Position numbers and translations under genes: made by a program. Below are positions 7,561 through 15,404 of a stretch of DNA of 41,464 nucleotides, one piece after another. The notes under the pieces were generated by a model. The model had not been told where the DNA came from. It did not search any database and saw only the letters and a program-made list of their open reading frames with translations. Position 1 is the first letter of the stretch. Each line of letters starts with the position of its first letter. The stretch is taken from the NCBI RefSeq assembly GCF_018678075.1, contig NZ_JAHHIR010000095.1, positions 1 to 41,464 of the forward strand, read 5' to 3'. This DNA is from Epibacterium ulvae. Its GTDB lineage: Bacteria; Pseudomonadota; Alphaproteobacteria; Rhodobacterales; Rhodobacteraceae.

Positions 7561-7965
7561 ATGTTCGAAGATCACCTTGTAAAGCCTTGCGAAGTGCAGG
7601 CCAGAAACGGCATGCGCGCCATGGGCACGTTGAAAGACACCGCGCAATTGGCGGCCAAGATGGACCGCCCCGGCACCTTGTTCGAAGCGATGGCGCTGTT
7701 TTATTCGGCCAGCCAACGCGGTCTGGATCTACAGAAACAATGGCGCGAGGATTGGCAGGCTTGGGCGGAATATGCCAGCAAATTGCCGGGCGCGGATACC
7801 ACATCGAAACTGGTGGCGCGTCAGAGCAATATCATGTTGCAGGCGCAGGCCCAAATCAGCGAGCAGACCACCGAAGCGCTTGAACTGATGGACAATATCT
7901 TTGTGGGGTATTCATTCTGGGTCAGCCAGCAGCTGCAATCGGACAAGGACGACGACACAAGCTAA
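7561..7965 (+). CDS. Small helical phasin-like protein
   Basis: A 134-residue, almost entirely alpha-helical protein with amphipathic stretches (for example LFEAMALFYSASQRGLDLQKQW and ARQSNIMLQAQAQISEQTTEALELM) and no signal peptide or membrane helix. This resembles phasins, small granule-coating proteins of polyhydroxyalkanoate inclusions, although no signature motif fixes the family. It starts 20 bp after the PHB depolymerase gene with AAAAGGA ahead of the ATG, and a strong intrinsic terminator follows, so the two genes form one operon. The context makes a granule-surface role, perhaps recruiting the depolymerase, the best guess. It could instead be an unrelated helical protein. Confidence 0.6.
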   Translation: MFEDHLVKPCEVQARNGMRAMGTLKDTAQLAAKMDRPGTLFEAMALFYSASQRGLDLQKQWREDWQAWAEYASKLPGADTTSKLVARQSNIMLQAQAQISEQTTEALELMDNIFVGYSFWVSQQLQSDKDDDTS

Positions 7966-8002
7966 ACGTCGGGTGCCAGATCCATTGCGCGCAAAAAGGA
8001 TC

Positions 8003-8030
8003 AAGCCTCCCAGACATTGGGGGGCTTTTT
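8003..8030 (+). terminator. Intrinsic terminator after the PHB operon
   Basis: Stem AAGCCTCCC (8003-8011) pairs with GGGGGGCTT (8019-8027), with one G-T pair and a seven-base loop, followed by a T run to 8030. It closes the depolymerase/phasin-like operon 37 bp after the last stop codon. Confidence 0.88.
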
Positions 8031-8067
8031 CTTGCTCCGCCCCTGAAAACTCCATATATCCCCGCTC

Positions 8068-9675
8068 ATGTTGGACACCGCTACAAATCGCCCCGAATTG
8101 CCGCCAGAAATTGCCCGTCGACGGACCTTTGCGATCATCTCGCACCCGGATGCTGGCAAGACCACTCTGACTGAAAAGTTCCTCCTTTATGGTGGTGCGA
8201 TCCAGATGGCGGGTCAGGTGCGTGCCAAGGGCGAAGCGCGCCGCACTCGGTCTGACTTTATGCAGATGGAAAAAGACCGTGGCATCTCTGTCTCGGCCTC
8301 GGCGATGTCCTTTGATTTTGACAACTTCCGTTTCAACCTAGTGGACACGCCCGGTCACTCGGACTTTTCCGAGGACACTTATCGCACGCTGACAGCGGTG
8401 GATGCGGCGGTGATGGTGATCGACGGGGCGAAAGGGGTGGAAAGCCAGACGCAGAAACTGTTTGAGGTCTGCCGCCTGCGCGATCTGCCGATCCTGACGT
8501 TTTGTAACAAGATGGACCGCGAAAGCCGTGACACGTTTGAGATCATCGATGAGATCCAAGAAAACCTGGCGATTGATGTGACGCCGGCTTCGTGGCCGAT
8601 TGGTGTGGGGCGCGAATTTGTCGGCTGTTACGACATGTTGCGCGACCGGTTGGAATTGATGGACCGCGCGGATCGCAACAAAGTGGCCGAAAGCATCCAG
8701 ATCGACGGGTTGGATGATCCCAAACTGGCGGAGCATGTGCCCGCGCACCTTCTGGAAAAGCTCCTGGAAGAGGTCGAGATGGCCAAGGAGCTGTTGCCGA
8801 AACTGGACCCGCAAGCTGTGCTGGAAGGGCATATGACCCCGATCTGGTTTGGCTCCGCGATCAATTCCTTTGGCGTCAAAGAGCTTATGAACGGTATCAG
8901 CACCTATGGCCCCGAGCCGCAGGTGCAATCGGCCCTGCCCCGTTCTATCGCTCCGGAAGAGAAAAAAGTCGCAGGCTTTGTGTTCAAGGTGCAGGCCAAT
9001 ATGGACCCGAAACACCGGGACCGCGTGGCCTTTGTGCGGATGGCGTCAGGCCATTTCAAACGGGGTATGAAGCTGACCCATGTGCGCACCAAAAAACCGA
9101 TGGCAGTGTCCAACCCGGTGCTGTTCTTGGCCTCGGACCGTGAATTGGCCGAAGAGGCCTGGGCCGGCGATATCATCGGTATTCCGAACCACGGCCAGCT
9201 GCGCATTGGCGACACGCTGACCGAAGGTGAGGCGCTGCGGGTTGCCGGCATCCCCTCCTTTGCGCCGGAATTGCTGCAAGGGGTACGCGCGGGCGATCCC
9301 ATGAAGGCCAAGCATCTGGAAAAAGCCCTGATGCAATTTGCCGAAGAAGGTGCCGCCAAAGTGTTCAAACCGGCGATCGGCTCTGGCTTTATTGTCGGGG
9401 TTGTCGGCGCGCTGCAATTCGAAGTGCTCGCCAGCCGGATCGAGATGGAATATGGGCTGCCGGTGCGGTTTGAACAGTCCCAGTTCACCTCGGCCCGATG
9501 GGTGTCGGGTGACAAGGCGGATGTAGAGAAATTCGCCGACCGCAACAAGCAGCACATGGCTTTTGACCACGATGGCGACCAAGTCTATCTGACCCGTCTG
9601 CAGTGGGACATTGACCGGGTGGAACGTGACCATCCGGAGCTAAAGCTCACCTCAACCAAAGAGATGATGGTTTGA
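8068..9675 (+). CDS. prfC: Peptide chain release factor 3 (RF3)
   Basis: A 535-residue translational GTPase that recycles RF1/RF2 from the ribosome after peptide release. G-domain motifs are complete: G1 HPDAGKTT at 26-33, the switch I segment RGISVSASA at 71-79, G3 DTPGH at 93-97 and G4 NKMD at 147-150. Domains II and III follow (HRDRVAFVRMASGHFKRGMKL; GVVGALQFEVL; MEYGLPVRFE), and the length is typical for RF3. The ISVSASAM switch and overall order separate it from EF-G and LepA. It is a single-gene unit between two strong terminators. Confidence 0.97.
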   Translation: MLDTATNRPELPPEIARRRTFAIISHPDAGKTTLTEKFLLYGGAIQMAGQVRAKGEARRTRSDFMQMEKDRGISVSASAMSFDFDNFRFNLVDTPGHSDFSEDTYRTLTAVDAAVMVIDGAKGVESQTQKLFEVCRLRDLPILTFCNKMDRESRDTFEIIDEIQENLAIDVTPASWPIGVGREFVGCYDMLRDRLELMDRADRNKVAESIQIDGLDDPKLAEHVPAHLLEKLLEEVEMAKELLPKLDPQAVLEGHMTPIWFGSAINSFGVKELMNGISTYGPEPQVQSALPRSIAPEEKKVAGFVFKVQANMDPKHRDRVAFVRMASGHFKRGMKLTHVRTKKPMAVSNPVLFLASDRELAEEAWAGDIIGIPNHGQLRIGDTLTEGEALRVAGIPSFAPELLQGVRAGDPMKAKHLEKALMQFAEEGAAKVFKPAIGSGFIVGVVGALQFEVLASRIEMEYGLPVRFEQSQFTSARWVSGDKADVEKFADRNKQHMAFDHDGDQVYLTRLQWDIDRVERDHPELKLTSTKEMMV

Positions 9676-9687
9676 TCTGACACCAGA

Positions 9688-9710
9688 AGGAGCCCGCGGG
9701 CTCCTTTTTT
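9688..9710 (+). terminator. Intrinsic terminator after prfC
   Basis: A perfect 18-base palindrome (AGGAGCCC-GC-GGGCTCCT, 9688-9705) is followed by a run of six T ending at 9710. It lies 13 bp after the prfC stop codon. Confidence 0.93.
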
Positions 9711-9789
9711 CGTCTCTCGTCTAGGTCTTGTCATAGAGCGCAACAGGCGACATTCTCAACCCGTTGAGTTCGCCCAAGGATCGTGGTTT

Positions 9790-10740
9790 ATGGCCCCTTC
9801 GAATACGCCCCGCTGGGGCACCGTTTCCACCATCAAGGCGCCCGCGCGGGATATCCTGGCCTTTGCCGCCCATCATCTAGACCTTGGCGCGCATCGGGTC
9901 TGTATCTATCTGGATGCCCCTTGCCCCGAAGCCTTTGCCCATCTGAAAGCTCATCCCAAGGTGCGGGTGATCGACTGTGACGCCGCCTATTGGAAGCGTC
10001 AGCCCAAAGGCCGGCCACAGACCCACCAGGTGCGCCAGACCTATAACGCCAACCGCGCCTACCAAAAGCAGGGCGATGATCTAACATGGCTGACCCATAT
10101 CGACGCGGATGAGTTCCTATGGTCGACGCGCCCCATCCACGACGTGCTGCGCGACCTGCCGGATGAAGCTCTCTGTGCGCGGCTAAGCCCGATTGAGGCC
10201 CTGGCCGATTCTGAAACCCATTTTCGCGCAGCCGTCCCCAAGGGTGAAGATACAGACAGCCTGCTGAAAAAGCTCTACCCGAATTATGGCCTCTACTCGC
10301 ACCGCGGACTGCTGAGCAATGCGGCCGGTAAATTGTTCGTCCGCACCGGTATGCCGCAGCTCCGCATTCGCATTCACAACGCCTATGTTGAGGATCTGAA
10401 AAACCCTTGTCAGGTGCCTTGCGAGGATATCGATTTGTGCCATTTCCACGGGAGCAATTGGGACGGTTGGTTACGCAATTTCAAATACCGCCATACTCAT
10501 GGTGCCTATCGTAGTTCATTAAAACCGCCGCGCGGCGACAATAACAGCGCCCCCAATATGCATCAGACCCTGTCACAGGTGCTGGAAAATCATGGTGAAG
10601 CCGGTCTGCGCGCCTACTACGATGAATTCTGCGCAGATTCGCCCCAACGGCGCGCCGAACTCCAAGAACAAGGCATTCTACGTGTGCGGCATCTGAACAT
10701 TTCCCGCAGCTTGCAGAAGCATTTCCCCCAGTTTGGCTAA
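9790..10740 (+). CDS. Glycosyltransferase family 2-like protein (Glyco_tranf_2_4 type)
   Basis: A 316-residue soluble protein with a short nucleotide-binding start (WGTVSTIKAPARDILAFAAHHL, then a Rossmann-like strand HRVCIYLDAP). The metal/sugar-nucleotide DxD motif lies in THIDADEFLW, near residue 110. The mid and C-terminal parts contain CHFHGSNWDGWLRNFKYRHTHG, typical of the small Rhodobacteraceae glycosyltransferases assigned to Glyco_tranf_2_4 and distantly like GT92. Such genes are often scattered singly and modify surface polysaccharide or exopolymer; the acceptor is unknown. There is no membrane segment. AAGGA at 9775-9780 supports the ATG at 9790. It appears monocistronic. Confidence 0.8.
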   Translation: MAPSNTPRWGTVSTIKAPARDILAFAAHHLDLGAHRVCIYLDAPCPEAFAHLKAHPKVRVIDCDAAYWKRQPKGRPQTHQVRQTYNANRAYQKQGDDLTWLTHIDADEFLWSTRPIHDVLRDLPDEALCARLSPIEALADSETHFRAAVPKGEDTDSLLKKLYPNYGLYSHRGLLSNAAGKLFVRTGMPQLRIRIHNAYVEDLKNPCQVPCEDIDLCHFHGSNWDGWLRNFKYRHTHGAYRSSLKPPRGDNNSAPNMHQTLSQVLENHGEAGLRAYYDEFCADSPQRRAELQEQGILRVRHLNISRSLQKHFPQFG

Positions 10741-10759
10741 ATTGTTGCGCAAATATCCT

Positions 10760-10776
10760 AAATCTTTTCAAGATTT
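10760..10776 (+). terminator. Weak hairpin after the glycosyltransferase gene
   Basis: AAATCTT (10760-10766) and AAGATTT (10770-10776) form an AT-rich seven-pair stem with a TTC loop 20 bp after the stop codon. The following TGG breaks the T tract, so termination would be weak. Confidence 0.3.
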
Positions 10777-10795
10777 TGGTTTCAGGCCGCTAAGT

Positions 10796-10824
10796 TTGAC
10801 GCTGAGCTTCGTATTTGCTATGCG
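10796..10824 (+). promoter_or_regulatory. Candidate promoter of the DEAD-box helicase gene
   Basis: TTGACG at 10796-10801 and TATGCG at 10819-10824 are separated by 17 bp, fitting a sigma-70-type promoter. Transcription would start near 10831, leaving a 5' leader of about 85 nt before the ATG at 10916. Long leaders are common in cold-induced helicase genes, but no cold-shock element is recognisable here. Confidence 0.5.
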
Positions 10825-10915
10825 CTGCGGCAGTACGAGAGGGGTAGCTGCTCACCCGCTCCCTTAACGCGATGGAACGGCGGGCCGAGTGAGTGTCCGC
10901 AACAAACGGACACAT

Positions 10916-12313
10916 ATGACCAAATTTAGCGATCTAAACCTGAACCCCAAGGTTCTGAAGGCTGTTGACGAAGCCGGATATGAAACTCCCACCCCGATCC
11001 AGGCCGGTGCAATCCCGTCCGCGCTCGAAGGGAAGGATGTTCTTGGCATCGCCCAGACTGGCACCGGTAAGACTGCGTCTTTTACCCTGCCGATGATCAC
11101 GCTTCTGGCGCGTGGCCGTGCCCGCGCCCGTATGCCGCGCAGCCTGGTTCTGTGCCCCACGCGTGAGCTGGCGGCCCAGGTGGCGGAAAACTTCGACACC
11201 TACACCAAACACCTGAAACTGACCAAAGCCCTGCTGATCGGCGGCGTCTCCTTTAAGGAGCAAGAAGCCCTGATCGATCGCGGCGTTGACGTTCTGATTG
11301 CGACGCCCGGCCGTCTGCTGGACCATTTCGAACGCGGCAAGCTATTGTTGACCGGCGTGCAGATCATGGTTGTCGACGAAGCGGACCGGATGCTGGATAT
11401 GGGTTTCATCCCCGATATCGAACGCATCTTCTCGCTGACGCCGTTCACCCGTCAGACGCTGTTCTTCTCGGCCACTATGGCGCCAGAGATTGAGCGCATC
11501 ACCAATACATTCCTGTCCGCCCCCGCACGGGTGGAAATCGCCCGTCAGGCGACCACCTCTGAGAATATCGAGCAGTTCGCTGTGATGTTCAAAGCGTCTC
11601 GTCGTGACCGCGAAGGCAGTGAAAAGCGCAAAGTGCTGCGCGCACTTTTGGACCAGGAAGGCGACGGCTGCACCAATGCGATCGTATTCTGCAACCGCAA
11701 GACTGATGTGGACATCGTGGCCAAGAGCCTCAAGAAATATGGCTATGACGCCGCCCCGATCCACGGTGATCTGGACCAGTCCCAGCGAATGAAGACGCTT
11801 GAGGGTTTCCGCGAAGGATCCCTGCGTATTCTGGTCGCCTCTGATGTGGCGGCGCGCGGCTTGGATGTGCCCAGCGTAAGCCATGTGTTCAACTATGATG
11901 TTCCGGGCCACCCCGAAGATTACGTGCACCGGATTGGTCGTACCGGTCGCGCCGGCCGCAAGGGCAAAGCCTTTACCATCTGCTCTCCCAAGGACGAAAA
12001 AGCCTTGGACGCGGTTGAGAACCTGGTGAAAAGGCAGATCGCCCGTCACGAAAACCCGGTCAAACCTGCGCCCAAGACAACCAAGGCAAAAACCAAGCCC
12101 GAGACCGAAGAGAAGCCTCTGCGCGAGAGCAAACCGCGTGTCTCTTCCAAGTCCAGCGAGACCAGCAAACCCCGCGAGAGCAACAAGCCACGCGAGAGCA
12201 GCAAATCGAGCAAACGCTCAAGCGGACGTCGCGATGACCGTAACGTTGTGGGCATGGGCGACCACCTGCCCAGCTTTATCGCGCTCAGCTTTGCGGAACG
12301 CCGCGCCGGCTGA
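10916..12313 (+). CDS. rhlE: RhlE-type DEAD-box ATP-dependent RNA helicase
   Basis: A 465-residue RNA helicase with all core motifs: Q motif TPIQ, motif I AQTGTGKT (46-53), Ia PTRELA, Ib TPGRLLD, II DEAD (154-157), III SAT, IV VFCNRK, V ARGLDV and VI HRIGRTGRAGR. The two RecA-like domains end near residue 380. The last 80 or so residues are a basic, disordered tail with repeated SKPRES/NKPRES units rich in Lys, Arg, Ser and Pro, as expected for non-specific RNA binding. The family acts in ribosome assembly, mRNA decay and cold adaptation. The frame also opens at a GTG at 10889, but the ATG at 10916 begins the conserved N-terminus (MTKFSDLNL). RhlE rather than CsdA or SrmB is my judgement from the motif context. 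Confidence 0.9.
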   Translation: MTKFSDLNLNPKVLKAVDEAGYETPTPIQAGAIPSALEGKDVLGIAQTGTGKTASFTLPMITLLARGRARARMPRSLVLCPTRELAAQVAENFDTYTKHLKLTKALLIGGVSFKEQEALIDRGVDVLIATPGRLLDHFERGKLLLTGVQIMVVDEADRMLDMGFIPDIERIFSLTPFTRQTLFFSATMAPEIERITNTFLSAPARVEIARQATTSENIEQFAVMFKASRRDREGSEKRKVLRALLDQEGDGCTNAIVFCNRKTDVDIVAKSLKKYGYDAAPIHGDLDQSQRMKTLEGFREGSLRILVASDVAARGLDVPSVSHVFNYDVPGHPEDYVHRIGRTGRAGRKGKAFTICSPKDEKALDAVENLVKRQIARHENPVKPAPKTTKAKTKPETEEKPLRESKPRVSSKSSETSKPRESNKPRESSKSSKRSSGRRDDRNVVGMGDHLPSFIALSFAERRAG

Positions 12314-12339
12314 TTCGCCACCTCCCTAGAAATTCTTAA

Positions 12340-12367
12340 AAGCCGCCCCTGCTTCGGGCGGCTTTTT
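12340..12367 (+). terminator. Intrinsic terminator after the helicase gene
   Basis: AAGCCGCCC (12340-12348) pairs perfectly with GGGCGGCTT (12356-12364) around a seven-base loop, followed by TTTTT to 12367. Confidence 0.93.
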
Positions 12368-12402
12368 GCTACGCTGTAGCAATGTGAATGTGATTTTTGA
12401 AA

Positions 12403-12421
12403 ACGCCCAGTAATTGGGCGT
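12403..12421 (-). terminator. Small hairpin with T tract on the minus strand
   Basis: ACGCCCA (12403-12409) and TGGGCGT (12415-12421) form a seven-pair stem; on the minus strand it is followed by TTTTC and, a few bases later, a second AAAAAT. It could end a minus-strand transcript entering from the rnj side or an unannotated small RNA. From 12368 to 12571 I see no gene. Confidence 0.3.
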
Positions 12422-12571
12422 AATTTCGGGGTGACTGACTACTTCACGATACATTCATGTCCGCAACGCATAGGTAGATGTCCATTTCACGCAAGACGGG
12501 CCTTCCATCTTTGTCGCAGCGAACGGTTTTGCACTGCGCTATACAGATGTCACAGCAACTCGCTACAATGA

Positions 12572-12754
12572 AGATGGAACAAGACCACGATCAACGAAAA
12601 CATCGCACCTCTCTCTGCTGCTGAAATCCGCGCGATCGAACTGCGTACGAACCAAATACGCGCCGACGCGCTTGCAGCTTCCCTCAAAGGTCTGGCCCAA
12701 GCTGTTTCCAACGCATTCAGCTCGGTCTTTACACGTACCACACAAGCGCACTAA
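12572..12754 (+). pseudogene. Small open frame of about 55 codons with protein-like sequence but no start codon
   Basis: From the TGA at 12569 to the TAA at 12752-12754 the frame is open and reads naturally as protein: TINENIAPLSAAEIRAIEL, then RTNQIRADALAASLKGLAQ, then AVSNAFSSVFTRTTQAH. This Ala/Arg-rich helical pattern resembles the very short DUF1127- or RSP_7527-like proteins of Rhodobacteraceae. No ATG, GTG or TTG occurs in frame before it. AAG at 12581-12583 stands exactly where a start (xTG ACC ACG ATC AAC) would be expected, and two ATGs at 12568 and 12574 are out of frame by one base. It is either a recently inactivated gene, a sequence error, or translated from an unusual start. 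It was found by reading the sequence, because it has no conventional start. Confidence 0.5.
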
Positions 12755-12906
12755 GGGACGATACGTCCTCATTCTCGCCAAAGCGGTTGCCACATGTGCA
12801 ACCGCGGCGGGTGCCCGACAGGGCAGACGGCGCTCGGCCCAACGGGGATAGTTGCATCTTTGATGCGACGTAGCCCGGGCGGGAGCACCACCCGAACTCT
12901 CTCTTT
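12755..12906. other. Run of hairpins, possible structured RNA or long 3' region
   Basis: Four stems occur in 115 bases. GGGACG/CGTCCT lies at 12755-12769. GCGGTTGC/GCAACCGC, a perfect eight-pair stem, lies at 12783-12805. TGCCC/GGGCA with a GACA loop lies at 12812-12825. GTTGCATC/GATGCGAC, eight pairs including one G-T, with a TTT loop, lies at 12851-12869. A weaker CGGG/CCCG stem at 12880-12894 leads into CTCTCTTTTTC near 12898-12907 on the plus strand. No known RNA family (SRP, 6S, tmRNA, RNase P) is recognisable. It may be the 3' untranslated region of the small ORF or a separate small RNA. Confidence 0.35.
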
Positions 12907-12943
12907 TTCGGACATCAGCGCCTTTGCTGACATCACGTTTTCC

Positions 12944-14611
12944 TCAGCGCATACGGCTGACGATCACGGTGACTTCTGGCTTTTTGCCAATCTCGGACAT
13001 TGCCGTCTGACGGGCCACCCGACGCAGGTTTTCCTCCAGTTTATCATCGTCCCGCAATGTCTTGGCGCCCGCCCGCATCAGGAATTGGTTCAGATCCTCT
13101 TCCATCAGTTCGATCAGCGCAGCTTTGCTTTCACCGACCTCTGGCAGACCACGGACATCACACCAGGGTTCGCCCAGCGGTTCGTCGTCTTCGTCCAGAA
13201 TGACAGTGATCACCACCAGACCATTCAACGCAATGCGAATCCGGTCGCGAATGATGCCGTCCATGGCGCCGATTTTGATCGAGCCATCCAGATACTTGCG
13301 CCCGGTTTCAACATATTCGACCACATTGGGAGCATCACCACCAAGGTCCAGCATCATGCCATTGACCGCAATGACCGAGGCGATGCCCTTGGCCTCTGCA
13401 AGCTTGGCATGGCGGCGCAGGTGGCGGTGTTCGCCGTGCATCGGCACCACGATCTTGGGTTTGATCAGCGTGTGAAACTGCTCCAGGTCCGGACCATTGG
13501 CGTGGCCTGACACGTGATAGAGCCCCGAGCTGTCGTCCACCACCTCAACCCCGCGTTCAGAGAACTGGTTGATAATGCGACTGACTTCTTTTTCATTGCC
13601 GGGAATGGTTTTGGAGGAGAAGAGGAAGGTGTCGCCCTCTTTCATCTCGATGCCGCGATATTTGCCGCGTGCGAGCTGCGCGGTGGCGGCACGGCGTTCG
13701 CCCTGGCTGCCGGTAGTGATCAGCATCACATTGTCACGCGGCATATTCTGCGCGTCTTCTACCGACACCACAGGCGGGAAGTCAGTCAACACACCGGTCT
13801 CGGTCGAGGCTTCGACCATGCGCAACATCGCACGTCCCAACAGAACAACCGAGCGCCCTGCCCGTTGACCGGCCTCGGCCAGTGTACGCACCCTCGCCAC
13901 GTTAGAAGCAAAGGTGGTGGCCGCCACCATGCCGCTGGCGCCTGCGATCATTTTGGTGATCTCGCCTGGCAGCTCGGATTCCGAACGGCCCGGTTTGGGG
14001 GAAAAGACATTAGTGGAATCACAGACCAGCGCCTGCACGCCGTCTTTTGCAATCTCAGCCCACATTACGGGGTCAAAGGGTTCGCCCACCAACGGATTGG
14101 GGTCCAGTTTAAAATCACCGGTGTGCACCACGCGGCCAGCGGGCGTGTCGATGACCAATGCGCCGCTTTCCGGGATGGAGTGCGACATCGGCGCGACCGA
14201 GACCTTGAAGGGCCCGTGTTCCTGCACCTCGGGCCAAGGAGAGACGGTTTCCACCACATCGCCCGACAGCCCCAGATCATCCAGCTTGCGCCGTGCCAGG
14301 TTCGCGGTAAACGCGCGGGCATAGATCGGCGTGTCAAGGTCAGCGTAGAGATGCCCCACCGCGCCAATGTGGTCCTCGTGGCCGTGGGTGATGTAGATCG
14401 CGTCCAGCTGATCCTTGCGTTCGATCAGCCAGCTGATGTCAGCCATGATCAGGTTGACACCGGGTGTGGTGTCCATATCCGGGAAGGTCACGCCAAGATC
14501 GACCAGGATCAACCGTTCGCGTCCCGGTTTCCCATAGCCGTATACATAGGCGTTCATGCCTATTTCGCCTGCCCCACCAAGAGGCAGGTAAATCAATCGT
14601 TCTGTGCTCAT
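12944..14611 (-). CDS. rnj: Ribonuclease J (metallo-beta-lactamase/beta-CASP)
   Basis: A 555-residue 5'-to-3' exo- and endoribonuclease that matures rRNA and degrades mRNA. The metallo-beta-lactamase motif HGHEDH at 76-81 binds the two catalytic Zn ions, with further ligands in PMSHSIPES and HTGDFKLDP. The beta-CASP region follows (CDSTNVFSPKPGRSE; TTGSQGERRA; SSKTIPGNE), then VPMHGEHRHL near residue 390. The C-terminal domain is present, and the length fits the family. Start ATG at 14611 overlaps the coaX stop by 4 nt (ATGA), so translation is coupled. It is the last gene of birA-coaX-rnj. Many alphaproteobacteria use RNase J together with RNase E. Confidence 0.95.
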   Translation of the reverse strand: MSTERLIYLPLGGAGEIGMNAYVYGYGKPGRERLILVDLGVTFPDMDTTPGVNLIMADISWLIERKDQLDAIYITHGHEDHIGAVGHLYADLDTPIYARAFTANLARRKLDDLGLSGDVVETVSPWPEVQEHGPFKVSVAPMSHSIPESGALVIDTPAGRVVHTGDFKLDPNPLVGEPFDPVMWAEIAKDGVQALVCDSTNVFSPKPGRSESELPGEITKMIAGASGMVAATTFASNVARVRTLAEAGQRAGRSVVLLGRAMLRMVEASTETGVLTDFPPVVSVEDAQNMPRDNVMLITTGSQGERRAATAQLARGKYRGIEMKEGDTFLFSSKTIPGNEKEVSRIINQFSERGVEVVDDSSGLYHVSGHANGPDLEQFHTLIKPKIVVPMHGEHRHLRRHAKLAEAKGIASVIAVNGMMLDLGGDAPNVVEYVETGRKYLDGSIKIGAMDGIIRDRIRIALNGLVVITVILDEDDEPLGEPWCDVRGLPEVGESKAALIELMEEDLNQFLMRAGAKTLRDDDKLEENLRRVARQTAMSEIGKKPEVTVIVSRMR

Positions 14612-15390
14612 ACCTGTGCGCCAATTTCCTTGTTATAATTATGGATGATCTGCAGGCCATGCATCGTGAGGTCTTCCTCAAAGGCATCAAACAGATCTGC
14701 GGATTGCTGGAATAACGGCGCCAGCCCGCCTGTAGAGATAACTTTCATGGCAACGCCACGTTCGGCTTTGATCCGGTCGCAAATCTCGCGCACCAGACCG
14801 ACATAGCCCCAAAACACGCCGGATTGCATACAGGCAACCGTATTGGTGCCAACAACCCGCTGGGGCTTTGAAATATCAACATGCGGCAGAGCCGCGGCCG
14901 CTTGGTGCAGCGCTTCGAGGGAGAGGTTCACCCCCGGCGCAATCACACCGCCCACATAAGCGCCGTCCACATCCACCACATCAAAGGTCGTCGCAGTACC
15001 GAAATCCACGATAACCAGATCGCCACCGTGTTTGTCGAAACCGGCAACCGTATTGACCAGACGATCCGGCCCCACGGTGGTTCCGGTATCCACCCGCACA
15101 TCCACCGGCAACAAACATTCCGGTTTTCCCACCACAAGCGGGCGCGTGTTGAAGTAGCGATCCGACAGAACCCGCAGGTTAAACACGACCCTTGGTACCG
15201 TGGACGAGATAATCACATCCGAAATCTGCGCGTCGATGTCGTGAAACTTCATCAGCGTGTTCAGCCAGACATAATATTGGTCCGCCGTACGCTGCCATTC
15301 GGTTGAGGTCCGCCACATGCCAAGAAACGCTGTGCCATCCCACAGGGAAAACACAGTGTTGGTGTTGCCGCAATCAACCGCCAGAAGCAT
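14608..15390 (-). CDS. coaX: Type III pantothenate kinase
   Basis: A 260-residue kinase that phosphorylates pantothenate in the first step of coenzyme A synthesis. It belongs to the ASKHA fold: phosphate-1 motif DCGNTNTVFSLWDG at the N-terminus, GPDRLVN in the middle, DFGTATTFDVVD (phosphate 2 region) and GVIAPGVNLSLEALHQAAAALP, all typical of CoaX. The enzyme needs a monovalent cation and is not feedback-inhibited by CoA, unlike CoaA. No coaA is seen in the window. It starts 14 bp downstream of birA and overlaps rnj by 4 nt. Confidence 0.96.
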   Translation of the reverse strand: MLLAVDCGNTNTVFSLWDGTAFLGMWRTSTEWQRTADQYYVWLNTLMKFHDIDAQISDVIISSTVPRVVFNLRVLSDRYFNTRPLVVGKPECLLPVDVRVDTGTTVGPDRLVNTVAGFDKHGGDLVIVDFGTATTFDVVDVDGAYVGGVIAPGVNLSLEALHQAAAALPHVDISKPQRVVGTNTVACMQSGVFWGYVGLVREICDRIKAERGVAMKVISTGGLAPLFQQSADLFDAFEEDLTMHGLQIIHNYNKEIGAQV

Positions 15391-15404
15391 CTGTCGTCCT
15401 CAGT

